A stretch of 33,072 nt of DNA from Bacillota bacterium. GTDB taxonomy: Bacteria > Bacillota_I > Bacilli_A > RF39 > UBA660. The position numbers were made by a program, and so were the translations under genes. The stretch lies in contig SVAN01000011.1 in assembly GCA_015059375.1 (NCBI GenBank), positions 1 through 33,072 of the forward strand. Direction: 5' to 3'. Positions 1 to 9,900 of this stretch are shown piece by piece (position 1 is the first letter of the stretch; each line of letters begins with the position of its first letter). The notes beneath the pieces were generated by a model that ran no database searches, was not told where the DNA came from, and saw only the letters and a program-made list of their open reading frames with translations.

Positions 1-65
1 TTATTGGCGAGAACTTTATCTCTAAAAGACCAACGTTATCCAATCACTTCAATCATAATAAAAAG

Positions 66-109
66 AAGTGCAACAATCAACTACATTTCTGTAATTAATT
101 ATTACACTT
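66..109 (-). terminator. Long hairpin (about 20 bp, GAAA loop) downstream of mscL, likely terminator
   Basis: Minus-strand RNA reads AAGUGUAAUAAUUAAUUACA-GAAA-UGUAGUUGAUUGUUGCACUU followed by CUUUUUAUU; four positions are G.U pairs. Confidence 0.65.
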
Positions 110-156
110 TTATAGTACCAAAAAGACTAGCAAATATGCCAACCTTTTGAATAATA

Positions 157-600
157 TTATTTTTCTTTCTTACTAGAACTCTTTTTAACTTTTGGTTTAT
201 TACTAGCTTTTAAAGTTTCGCTAATTTCCCGAAGAAGTAAAATTTCTTCAGAAACTTTTGAAACTTCTTCTTTCTTTTCTTCAGGCACTTGGTCTTTCTT
301 TTTATCATTAACAAATGCTGTTAACTGATTAATCATTTTAACCATTATAAAAACACAAAAAGCAATAATTAGAAAATCAATAATGTTTTGAATAAATGTT
401 CCAATATTGATTGTAGAATCTCTAAAAGTAATTGATAACGCTGTAAAGTCAACGCCTCCAAGAATAAGACCAATAATTGGCATTATAATATCATTAACAA
501 GTGATGTAACTATTTTACTAAACGCGCCTCCGACAATTACTCCCACTGCTAAATCTACAACATTACCACGAGCAATAAATTTTTTAAATTCTTTAATCAT
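157..600 (-). CDS. mscL: Large-conductance mechanosensitive channel MscL
   Basis: [44 protein letters not shown] is a characteristic MscL N-terminus. Start moved from 615 to 600 because GGAGG lies inside the ORF-track extension (MFGGK). Confidence 0.95.
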   Translation of the reverse strand: MIKEFKKFIARGNVVDLAVGVIVGGAFSKIVTSLVNDIIMPIIGLILGGVDFTALSITFRDSTINIGTFIQNIIDFLIIAFCVFIMVKMINQLTAFVNDKKKDQVPEEKKEEVSKVSEEILLLREISETLKASNKPKVKKSSSKKEK

Positions 601-626
601 CTTTCCTCCAAACACGGTCTATTATA

Positions 627-1736
627 TCATAACTTTTTAATTAATGCTGAAATAAGTTTTAAAGATTCATTATTAATCTTATTATCATTATAATTATCTA
701 GGTATTTATGAGGGTCAATAAAATATTTTTTCATAAACCATTTAAAAGATAATAGACCTTTAATTCTTACCCCATAATGGTTTTTCGCTACAAATTTAGC
801 ATTATAATTTTCTTGACCACCAATCCCTGGTAATAAAACCATATATTTTTGCATTTCTAAGCATTCAGTAACTGTCGCACCACCCGATTTAGAAATAACA
901 ATCTCACTAATATCCATCAGTTCGTAAACGTTAGTTATAAAGCCAAATGTTTTTAAATGAGGGTATGTTTTTTCTAATTTTTTAGTACAATCATATAATT
1001 CTTTATTATTACCACAGACAAATAAAACTTCATAATTCTTGTTTAAAATTAGTAATTTTTTTAAATATTTTAGATAACTCATACTTCCGTTGGATCCACC
1101 GCCAAAAAATAAAATTTTAGGATTATGACTAGTTAACCCATACTTCTTATAAATCTCACTTTTAGGCATAACTTCTGCAACTTTCTTAAAATCCACCGGT
1201 AGTCCATAGGCGTAAATATTGCATGAATAACAACCTCTTTTTTGCATTGCGTCTTTAACTATATTATTTGCAACGACAAAATGTTCTTCTTTATCATAAC
1301 TTGTCATCCACATTTTATGAACTTTATAATCTGTAACAACAGTAACAATCTTCGGATTAATCATTTTTTTCTTTTTCATGTAAGCCGCAATATTACTTCC
1401 ATACCAATGAGTAGAAAGAACAATATCAGGATTAAAATCACTAAATAACTTCTTAGTCATATTGTTATACAAACATTTTTTAGTATAAATTTTATAATTT
1501 TGATTAACAAAACCATTATCACTTATCCGATAAAGAAACGAAAAAACTTTTTCTAAACGATGATTATAAATGTAATCAAAAATATCAACCGTTTTCAAAG
1601 TGAAATTTCCCATATAATCAACTAAATCCACTAATTTAATTTCATAATCTTTATTTTGTAAGTGATTTGCAATATATTGAGCAATTGTTTTATGGCCACT
1701 ACCATACGAAACATAAGTTATTAATATTTTTTTCAT
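627..1736 (-). CDS. MurG-like/GT28 glycosyltransferase, probable processive diacylglycerol glucosyltransferase (UgtP-like)
   Basis: N-terminal MKKILITYVSYGSGHKTIAQYIANHL (MGDG synthase-like) and C-terminal ISKSGGATVTECLEMQKYMVLLPGIGGQENYNA typical of this family. Confidence 0.8.
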   Translation of the reverse strand: MKKILITYVSYGSGHKTIAQYIANHLQNKDYEIKLVDLVDYMGNFTLKTVDIFDYIYNHRLEKVFSFLYRISDNGFVNQNYKIYTKKCLYNNMTKKLFSDFNPDIVLSTHWYGSNIAAYMKKKKMINPKIVTVVTDYKVHKMWMTSYDKEEHFVVANNIVKDAMQKRGCYSCNIYAYGLPVDFKKVAEVMPKSEIYKKYGLTSHNPKILFFGGGSNGSMSYLKYLKKLLILNKNYEVLFVCGNNKELYDCTKKLEKTYPHLKTFGFITNVYELMDISEIVISKSGGATVTECLEMQKYMVLLPGIGGQENYNAKFVAKNHYGVRIKGLLSFKWFMKKYFIDPHKYLDNYNDNKINNESLKLISALIKKL

Positions 1737-1801
1737 TAATTTATCACCAATTAAATTTTATCATAGATAAGCTCTTTTTTCAAAAAAGCGACATTTGCTT
1801 G

Positions 1802-1833
1802 ACAAAAAAAGAACTTAATTTCGTAAGTTCTCC
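1802..1833 (-). terminator. Rho-independent terminator after the DUF4176-like gene
   Basis: Minus strand AGAACTTACGAAATTAAGTTCTTTTTTTGTC: 8-bp stem plus T tract. Confidence 0.75.
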
Positions 1834-1863
1834 TTAAACGACAGATTTATTGTCATCCTTTGT

Positions 1864-2691
1864 TTATTCTGCGATTACAATCCCATCGGCATTAAATTGA
1901 TAATTAGGTTTTTTTTCAGCTGATTTTGCATCGCCTTCACTCAATACAGTTCCATCTGGACTAAATGTATATTGAGTCTTTTTTTCGTGGGCAGCAAGAT
2001 TTAAATTTGGTAATTCAAGATTGCTTTCTTCGATTACAACGCCATCACTTGAAAATTTATATTGATTATTTGGTGTTTCCACTGGTTGCGACTGATTTGT
2101 TGACTCTTCCGCAATTACAACTCCATTAGCATCAAAAGTATATTTAAAATTACTTTCAATCTCTTCAATGTTTTGAATTGCTGTATCATCTTGAATAACA
2201 ATTCCATTTTCATCAAATTTAAATGTATTAGCTACTTTAGGCGCTTCTGTTTCTAATCTTGGTGCAATTTCTTTAGTCTTTTGGAATGGATTTTGAATAT
2301 CAGAATTACCAAAAACAACTTCAGGAGCTTTTTTCATATCAGATAATTCATCATAAACCACAACTCCATTAGCATCAAATTTAACATTTACAAACGTACT
2401 AGTTGTTGCCAAATCTTTTTGCGACGCATCTTGTTGATTATTTAAGTTTCTATTTAAAATATTAAAACTCTCGTCCTTATACCCCATATCTACAATTGAA
2501 CCAATATCAGAATGGTTAAAAGACAGCACCGAATTTTTTACTAAAAGCCCTTCCGGATAAAAGCATCCAGAATAATCATATATTTTAACAACATTTTGAT
2601 ATTCTAAAGAATAGTATCCTGTAATCATTACTTTTTTTGAATTATTATTCAAAGTTACAATCGTACCTATTGGTAAATATTTTTCTTCCAT
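1864..2691 (-). CDS. DUF4176-like T7SS-associated protein with six C-terminal short repeats
   Basis: N-term YLPIGTIVTLNNNSKKVMITGYY...YDYSGCFYPEGLL...FNHSDIGSIVDMGY resembles DUF4176; then six copies of [FY]xFxx[DN]G[VIT]V[ILV]. ATG at 2691 is well spaced from AGGAGGGG. Confidence 0.7.
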   Translation of the reverse strand: MEEKYLPIGTIVTLNNNSKKVMITGYYSLEYQNVVKIYDYSGCFYPEGLLVKNSVLSFNHSDIGSIVDMGYKDESFNILNRNLNNQQDASQKDLATTSTFVNVKFDANGVVVYDELSDMKKAPEVVFGNSDIQNPFQKTKEIAPRLETEAPKVANTFKFDENGIVIQDDTAIQNIEEIESNFKYTFDANGVVIAEESTNQSQPVETPNNQYKFSSDGVVIEESNLELPNLNLAAHEKKTQYTFSPDGTVLSEGDAKSAEKKPNYQFNADGIVIAE

Positions 2692-2709
2692 CGTCACCCC
2701 TCCTTTTCT

Positions 2710-3009
2710 TTATTTTATTAATGCTTTATTCTTTTTTACTTTAGAATTAGAAAGTAAACCAGTTCGACGAGTTAACTCACTTTCTAAAAGTTCATAATCT
2801 CGTTGACTTTTTTGATACCACTTTTTTATATCCTCTAAATCATTTTTGATTGCTTTTATTTCCTTTAAATTATCACTTAACAGCGATGCATAATGAAAAT
2901 CATTAGGGATATTGCAATGTTCGCGAGCCGCTACCGTTAATTTATTACAACCGCTATTTAAATATCCAGAAATCATTTCCTCTTCATAATCAATCATTAT
3001 TTTGGTCAT
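2710..3009 (-). CDS. Small T7SS-cluster protein (99 aa), coiled-coil-like C-terminal half
   Basis: AGGAGA RBS; start overlaps upstream stop (TAATG), suggesting translational coupling; position in the T7SS operon. Confidence 0.6.
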   Translation of the reverse strand: MTKIMIDYEEEMISGYLNSGCNKLTVAAREHCNIPNDFHYASLLSDNLKEIKAIKNDLEDIKKWYQKSQRDYELLESELTRRTGLLSNSKVKKNKALIK

Positions 3010-3296
3010 TAAAATCTCCTATATGTATCAGCTAATTCTTGATACTTGTTTGCAAATTCTATCAATTCTTGACCGTATTTTTGAAGTTCTTTAGTAAAAT
3101 CCATCATTTCATTCTTATCTTTAGATGTTTTTTCTAGAAAATGATTTGACGCAAGTCCCAACCATATTTTTTCTTTTTGAATACCATAAAGTTTGGTGTA
3201 TAAACCGTCAAAAAGATTGGCTAGTTCGCGCGTTTCTTTAACTATTGCTTGCCCAGTCGTTTTCATTTTATCAGTATCACATTTCGTTTTTGCCAT
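3009..3296 (-). CDS. WXG100-like small helical protein (95 aa)
   Basis: About 95 aa, predicted helical hairpin with central KIWLGLASNHF (W-x-G). Confidence 0.65.
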   Translation of the reverse strand: MAKTKCDTDKMKTTGQAIVKETRELANLFDGLYTKLYGIQKEKIWLGLASNHFLEKTSKDKNEMMDFTKELQKYGQELIEFANKYQELADTYRRF

Positions 3297-3303
3297 ACTA
3301 CAC

Positions 3304-3621
3304 CTACACCCACGGATTTTTAAACAATTTAGCTGTTTCCAAATCCCTTATCTGCTCATTTATTTGAGCTATCATCCGTTCAATTTCTGGCAGTATCGTA
3401 TTATCCAAGGAATGAATGATTTGTTTAATATTTCTATAACTTTTATTAATCTTACCTCCATCTGCCCTAGTGCCATCATAAAGATAAAAATCCTCAATTA
3501 ATTTATCAGCACTAGCAATTGGTTCTAACGATTTTTTTAAATTACCCGAAATATTACTTACATCACTTCTTAAATTTTTATACTGTGATAATTTTATATA
3601 CAAAGCTGGTAAAAAATCCAT
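3304..3621 (-). CDS. Small T7SS-cluster helical protein (105 aa)
   Basis: Size, helical character and operon position between WXG100-like genes; general resemblance to small YwqH-type LXG partner proteins. Confidence 0.5.
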   Translation of the reverse strand: MDFLPALYIKLSQYKNLRSDVSNISGNLKKSLEPIASADKLIEDFYLYDGTRADGGKINKSYRNIKQIIHSLDNTILPEIERMIAQINEQIRDLETAKLFKNPWV

Positions 3622-3632
3622 GCTTTATACCA

Positions 3633-4142
3633 TTATTGAATAGTTCTTGTATAAGTAGTACCTGAGGCAAATGCTGAGCCACTTGTTGAACCAATTGTTT
3701 CGGCAATGTTTTGTGATGCTGTTTGCCATTGATTTCTAACGTCAGCTAGTTTATCACTGAATGCTCTTAATTGACTAACTAAGTTTAAGCAATACTCTTT
3801 AACTTTTTCCATATAATCTCTTAACGCTGCATTTACTTCTTCACTCTTAAATGCAATCGTTGCATCAGCAGTCGGATTTAATCCTTTTAAATAATTTTCA
3901 ATCGCAGCACAATAATCTTCGATAGCTTCACGCATATTTTCTACTTCGTTAACATTCATACCTACAATACTCGATGCAGGTAAATTAGAAACTGTTTTTG
4001 CTCCAATTCCCAAAAAGCCGCCTGTTTTATGTGTTCCTACCGAACTAGCACTTCTCTGTGCTCCTCTATCACTTACAATTTTATTTGCACCACCCATTGT
4101 ATCAAATGAACTTGTTATTGTATCTGTTTGCCAATTTGCCAT
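3633..4142 (-). CDS. Putative T7SS substrate/helical protein (169 aa)
   Basis: No signal peptide; Gly/Ser/Ala-rich N-terminus followed by long helical region; flanked by WXG100-like genes. Confidence 0.5.
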   Translation of the reverse strand: MANWQTDTITSSFDTMGGANKIVSDRGAQRSASSVGTHKTGGFLGIGAKTVSNLPASSIVGMNVNEVENMREAIEDYCAAIENYLKGLNPTADATIAFKSEEVNAALRDYMEKVKEYCLNLVSQLRAFSDKLADVRNQWQTASQNIAETIGSTSGSAFASGTTYTRTIQ

Positions 4143-4156
4143 AAATTTCTCCTCCT

Positions 4157-4480
4157 TTAATCCATTACGATCATACTTTGATCTTGTCTAATATACTTGT
4201 TAGCTAATTCTTCAATTCTAGCTTCGATGTTAGCGTATTCTAATCTTAAGTCTTCAATAACTTGTTTACGCATATTTTCAAATTGACGTTCAAAATTATC
4301 TCTTGAAACTCCTTGCCAACCTTTGTCTAGTGCACTTTTAACAGCACTATAATCATTAATTTTTTCTTCTACTGTTGTAAGCAACTCCGCCTTTAAACCA
4401 GCTTTATAATTTTCTAAGCCAGTAGTTGATACTCCGATTGTTAAATCACCTATTCCTAATCCCCTATCTTCGTAATTCAT
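4157..4480 (-). CDS. WXG100-family protein (EsxA-like)
   Basis: 107 aa with central ALDKGWQGVSRDNFERQFENM (WxG turn) and C-terminal YIRQD, which fits YxxxD/E. Confidence 0.75.
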   Translation of the reverse strand: MNYEDRGLGIGDLTIGVSTTGLENYKAGLKAELLTTVEEKINDYSAVKSALDKGWQGVSRDNFERQFENMRKQVIEDLRLEYANIEARIEELANKYIRQDQSMIVMD

Positions 4481-4483
4481 AAA

Positions 4484-4816
4484 TTACATTCCTCCTTTAT
4501 TTTTTTGATTAAGATATGATGAACTATTCGTAGATATTTTATTGAAATTTTTCTTAACTTTTGCTAAATCATCCGCATAAGTTTGAATATTTGAGCAAAC
4601 AATCGGAAAGTTGCTTCGAAAATTTTCAAACTTACTAAGGTATCTATTAAAAGCAATACTTGAAGTGTCATCTTCTAAAGAGGCGACTAAATTACTAATC
4701 TTATTCAGTTTACTTTTGATTTGTTCATAATAATTATAAACATCAGCTATTAATGCTTTTAGCCTTTCTTCTTCAATCCCACTTACAAGATTTTTTGGCA
4801 ATTCTACTTGAGCCAT
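4484..4816 (-). CDS. WXG100-like helical protein lacking a clear WXG motif (110 aa)
   Basis: Size and helical hairpin character; first gene of the small-protein operon, directly behind a good promoter. Confidence 0.5.
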   Translation of the reverse strand: MAQVELPKNLVSGIEEERLKALIADVYNYYEQIKSKLNKISNLVASLEDDTSSIAFNRYLSKFENFRSNFPIVCSNIQTYADDLAKVKKNFNKISTNSSSYLNQKNKGGM

Positions 4817-4840
4817 CCTATCATATCCTTACCTATTATA

Positions 4841-4869
4841 ATTAAACCATCAGCATTTGAAAATGTCAA
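4841..4869 (-). promoter_or_regulatory. Sigma-A-type promoter of the WXG100-like operon
   Basis: Minus strand TTGACA - 17 nt - TTTAAT. Confidence 0.6.
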
Positions 4870-4912
4870 TCTTCATTAATTTTATAGGCATTTAATTATG
4901 TTAAGTAGTAAT

Positions 4913-4948
4913 TAAAAAAGCCTAGGACACTATAAATTCCTAGACACT
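4913..4948 (-). terminator. Rho-independent terminator after the lipoprotein gene
   Basis: Minus strand CTAGGAATTTATAGTGTCCTAGGCTTTTTTAATT. Confidence 0.7.
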
Positions 4949-4957
4949 AGTTATCTA

Positions 4958-6589
4958 TTATGATAGATATTTTGTTTTTCCATAATAATCATTATACACT
5001 TTAAATATTGCATCTTTTTTATCGCCGGCTCTTGATGCGCTAATATTACTAAAATATAAATTTTCTTCTTCCGTTAAGAAAGAACACTTAACTTCACTAA
5101 TTGTATAATTATTATTAAATAAATAATATAATTCTTTAAGTTCTTCAAGGTCGATTCCATACGATGCTGATAGTAGTTCAAAAAATTCATTTTGAATATC
5201 ATTATAACCAGTTAAAAAAGATTCTAAACTAGCATATTTTGATTGATACCAAGTTTGTCTACTTATTTCCATTTCAAAAATTGAAATAACAGAAAACAAA
5301 TCGCTTAAAGATACATTTTGTCCGGAAATTCTTTTAATTAAATTGGTATAAAACATCTTACTCTCAGCAAGGGCAACCACACCTTTAAGTTTTTCTTCGA
5401 ATATTCGGCTTTCGGATGCTGACATTGATAATTGATATTTTTCTTTTAACACGCGATAAAAGTTAATCCCCTCTTGAGCAGGGCTATTATTGTTTAGTAT
5501 GGTAATCACATAAAACATATTTGTTAATTCTTTTTTTTCTTCTGGCGTATGGGCATTAAAATAATTATAAAAAGCATTCATATCTTCGCCAAATAAAGAA
5601 TACTCTAAACTCATATCAAAATTAAAATTAGCCATTTTCAAAGCTTCTAATTGACGATAACCATTAACATAATACTGTGGCGTAGTTTGATTAAAATTGG
5701 CACTTAAGCTTTCTGCCGCCGATTCAAAAAACCAGTTCCAATAAGTTGGATTGATAGCATCAGGGTTTTCTTGATAACAATAACCAAAACGATTTTGATA
5801 ATTTTCAGTATTTAACTCGTTAACAGAAGCTGACTGAATTAAATGTGCAATTTCATGATTAATTGTTGCATTGTCATTAACACTATTAACATTTAATGCT
5901 AATACGCCGTTTGTGGCCTTATAAAATCCGCTGGCAAAATCAGAATAGGAAAAAACTTTTAAATCATTTAGTTTTTCATTTATCAATTGTTCATTAATAA
6001 CTCCTAAATCTAAATAGCTATTAACTTGGGACGTTATATTATGACAAACATGCATAATAAAAACATCCGTAGTATTACTATAAGCTTTTATTTTATAACG
6101 GTCCATATACTCAGTATTATTTTTTTTCACCTGACTATAAAGTTTATCATAATCAACTTGATGATTAACAATGATATTTTCATTCACGTTCGCAGAATCA
6201 TATGAATAATTAGGCTCATCATTTATTTCATATAACTGACTATATGGATAATCAACTTTGATATTCGCAATCTTTTCAAGCGAATCATCGATTACGTTTA
6301 TATTAATATTCGTGCTTAGAATTGCTATTTCTTCCTCACTTAATACTCGAGCTTCATATTTAGACACGTATTCTCCGCTTTCGCTATTTCCCATTTTATC
6401 ATTAGAACTTGAAAAATAATCATTGGTATTAAACTTATTCGGGTAAACTACTTCGTAGCTATTATTACTCGATGGTTCTTCATTAACAAATTCGCTATGA
6501 GTTATATCCATTTCTTTATCTTGACAACTAGATAACAAATTCGTAAGTATCAAAACGAGTATCAAATTATTTTTCCAATATTCTTTCAT
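4958..6589 (-). CDS. Lipoprotein with putative zinc metallopeptidase motif
   Basis: Start moved to ATG at 6589; MKEYWKNNLILVLILTNLLSSC lipobox; NHEIAHLIQ (HExxH) with downstream FFESAAESL that could supply a gluzincin-type Glu ligand. Confidence 0.65.
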   Translation of the reverse strand: MKEYWKNNLILVLILTNLLSSCQDKEMDITHSEFVNEEPSSNNSYEVVYPNKFNTNDYFSSSNDKMGNSESGEYVSKYEARVLSEEEIAILSTNININVIDDSLEKIANIKVDYPYSQLYEINDEPNYSYDSANVNENIIVNHQVDYDKLYSQVKKNNTEYMDRYKIKAYSNTTDVFIMHVCHNITSQVNSYLDLGVINEQLINEKLNDLKVFSYSDFASGFYKATNGVLALNVNSVNDNATINHEIAHLIQSASVNELNTENYQNRFGYCYQENPDAINPTYWNWFFESAAESLSANFNQTTPQYYVNGYRQLEALKMANFNFDMSLEYSLFGEDMNAFYNYFNAHTPEEKKELTNMFYVITILNNNSPAQEGINFYRVLKEKYQLSMSASESRIFEEKLKGVVALAESKMFYTNLIKRISGQNVSLSDLFSVISIFEMEISRQTWYQSKYASLESFLTGYNDIQNEFFELLSASYGIDLEELKELYYLFNNNYTISEVKCSFLTEEENLYFSNISASRAGDKKDAIFKVYNDYYGKTKYLS

Positions 6590-6631
6590 ATTATTCACCC
6601 TCTTAATCCTCTTTATTATATCATTTAACAC

Positions 6632-6663
6632 AAAAAAAGAGCACTATATAGAACTCTTTTTTA
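6632..6663 (-). terminator. Putative terminator after esaB-like gene
   Basis: Minus strand AAGAGTTCTATATAGTGCTCTTTTTTTGTG. Confidence 0.5.
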
Positions 6664-6921
6664 CAAAAAGATAACATTTGAACCATTGCGAATATTTGTC
6701 TGTCTAACAAGCAAGTCAACATCATATGCCACGGGATTCATTGAATCATATAATCGACGTTTATTATTGGGTTCAAATATTCCATTAGTTAACTCCGCTA
6801 AGGACTTATTAATCAATTTAATAATAGTTCCAACACGAACATTAACAGGAATAAAAAGATCATAATTACTATCTATTTCAGGAACAATCAATCTAATTAA
6901 CAGTTTATTATTCATCTTCAA
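6661..6921 (-). CDS. EsaB/YukD-like ubiquitin-fold protein of T7SS
   Basis: 86 aa; NNKLLIRLIVPEIDSNYDLFIPVNVRVGTIIKLINKSLAEL...NGSNVIFL; overlaps the 3' end of the EssC gene. Confidence 0.75.
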   Translation of the reverse strand: MKMNNKLLIRLIVPEIDSNYDLFIPVNVRVGTIIKLINKSLAELTNGIFEPNNKRRLYDSMNPVAYDVDLLVRQTNIRNGSNVIFL

Positions 6922-9900
6922 TCTCCATATCTATCACATGCTTAAACGCTACGGCTCGCCCACCTGTCACTGCAAAAGCCAAATATGGCGTTTTATCATC
7001 AATGTTTATTGTTTGCGAATTAAAAATAACCTGCGAATCAAATGATTCTCCTAGCCATAATCCATTATTTTTGTATTCCTCTTTTTGGTACCAATCTTCA
7101 AGCATAATCATCTTATATCCATTATAGACATCGACAAAGACAAAATATGTATTTGTAAACTTTTCAAAATTATTAAAAAGATTAATTACTAATTCATAAG
7201 TACGATTTTCCAAACGATCTTTTAAATAACTAACTCCTAAAATTATATAATAATTATTAATATCCTTATTTTGAGAAGTCACAGCTTCATTATATAATTT
7301 TACAAAAGCTTCATCGAAATTATCTTTAATTATAGTAATTCCATCAATATCCTCGGTAATCGCATCCGCAAAGTCAACAACTTGAACATTATTAAATCGA
7401 CTATTTAAAAATTTAATTATCGAGGTTACAAAAGACATTTTTTCGTTATCAATATTAGCCGCTACAATTGGTAAGATATGCGAAGTAGTAAAATTATAAT
7501 ATAAGATGTTTTTGTTTTTTAAACTATAACCCACAGGTATAATAGTATCATTATCAATTTTAGGTAATAACTCTTTATATTGAATGATATCAGGGATATA
7601 AGGAATTTTTGGAGCCCGCGCCGTATAAGATGAACATAACGTTTGCGCTAATTGTCGTAAACTATTTGTAATATCTTTTTTGCTTGCAAAAGCTGCAGTT
7701 TGAAATTCAAATACTTCATCATCTTTTTTTACGAAGCCACGCCCAAATTTGTCGGCTAGAGCAAGAGCTCTGCCCCCCAAAACATTTCGGTAATCATCTG
7801 GGTTAGCCATTTTTAAACATATCTTATTATTAAAATATTGTGCAGATCTGCTTCTGATTGCATTAGCAGCAATCGCACTGATGATAAACACAACACCATA
7901 TTTAGCCCCATCTCTAAATAAGAACTGAATCTTATCAGATAGATTTCCATACGCTTCCATAAATGAATCATAATTATTAATAACAAAGATTTTAAGTGGC
8001 AATTTTTTACCACTATTTAAAATATAATCGTTATAGTTTCCGGCATATTCTGCAAATAAATCTTTGCGCGTTTCAATTTCGGTATTGGCTAATTCAAAAA
8101 AATCAATTATCTTAGTACTTTCGCTAATTGTTACAATATCACCAACATGAGGGATATTACCAAAGATTTTTAAAGATTCGGCTCCGCAGTCTAAAATATA
8201 GAGATTAACTTCGTCTGGAGTATGTTCAACCACAATTGAACGAATTAAAGTTGTTAATAAGTTTTCTTTTCCACTACCACTTGCACCATAAATTAATAAA
8301 TTTCCCTCTTTGGATAAATCAATATTCAAATTTTTCTGAATTTGGTTAACCGGATCATCGTACTCACCAATAAGTGGATTAATATAATAACTTTCCGGTT
8401 GATATTGATATTTATTTTTCAAGTCAGAAATATAGATAATTTCGGGAATTGGATCAAGCCATAAGCGACTTGTAACTATATTTTCTTTTTCACCAAGCAT
8501 ATCAAGATATTTAACTAAATTAATTAATTGTTCACCATGATTTTCTTTAATTACTTCATGATCATTTACGTCTTTGATCGTTTTAACCATGTAACCAACA
8601 TTATCAATAAAATTCAAGCTTTCATCATATTTCAATAAAATTTTATCTGAGGGAACATATTTAGCACCAGACCACCCTGATTGACCGATGTCAAACAAAT
8701 CATTATAACCCACTTGTAAATAAAACCGGCCCGTTTCTTTAATCGAAGCTGCTTCAGGACGTTTTAGCATTTCCATACTATCCGAACGATCTTGAACCTT
8801 TAGACAAACTTTAAACTTTGAGTTCGCCCAGATTTGATCGTTAACTAACCCGCTAGGTTTTTGCGTCGCTAAAATCAAATGGATTCCTAAAGAACGGCCA
8901 ATTCTTGAAATGGAAATAAGCGATTGCATAAACTCTGGTCGTTGTTGTTTTAGCTCTGCAAACTCATCACAAATAATGAATAAATGAGAAAGCGGTTTTT
9001 TTACCACGCCTTCACGATATAGTTTTTGATATTTATAAATATCAATTGTTCCTTCGTTTAAAGCTTCTCTTGTTTCATTAAATATTTTTTGTCTGCGTGT
9101 AAGTTCACTTTGAATTGAAACTAACGAACGGTTCATTTCGCTAACATCTAGATTGGTAATGGTTCCTACTAAGTGAGGGATTTTAATGCCAGCTTCTTTA
9201 TTTTCAAAGGCCCCAGCGAGCCCACCCCCCTTATAATCAATAAGCACAAATTGAACTTCATAAGGATGGTACGAAAGGGCCATTGATAAAATATAGGTAA
9301 TAATAAATTCTGATTTCCCAGAACCTGTCATCCCGGCAATCAATCCATGCGGGCCATGAAATTTTTCATGTAAATCCAATTTAAATTTATCGCCATTAGT
9401 ATGAACACCAACGATAGCGGATAAACTAACTACTGGATTGCTAGTTTGCCAACGATTCAAGATATTTAATTGCTCAATCTTAGATACTTTATACATCTCT
9501 AAGAAACTTAAAGATGATGGAAGAACCGATGGGCCTTCTTTAGCAGTCACCGGCACATTAGCTAAACTATTAGCAATCGCAAACATATCTAAATCAATAA
9601 GAGCTTCCTCAACATTAAATATTTTTTGTTCATTTAATCCAACATGTTTTTCAATTAAAACGCCATCTTTGCTTCCCACTTCGATAAATGTTTCACATGT
9701 TATCGGAACTTGTTTAATTGTATTTTCTACAACTAAAAGTGATATTCCTAAATTACTAAAACGGTTATTAACAATATTATCAATTAATTTAATGTTTTTT
9801 TGATTTCGATAATTATCAGTTATTACAACGTAGAAAGGACTTGGAACATATTCATCACTATCCGCTTTTTCCAATCTTTCTTTCATCTCATTTTCAATAT

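Noticed and set aside
7813-8013. Minus-strand 66-aa ORF in an alternative frame of essC
   Set aside because: Wholly nested in the EssC ATPase region in another frame, with no RBS or motif support.
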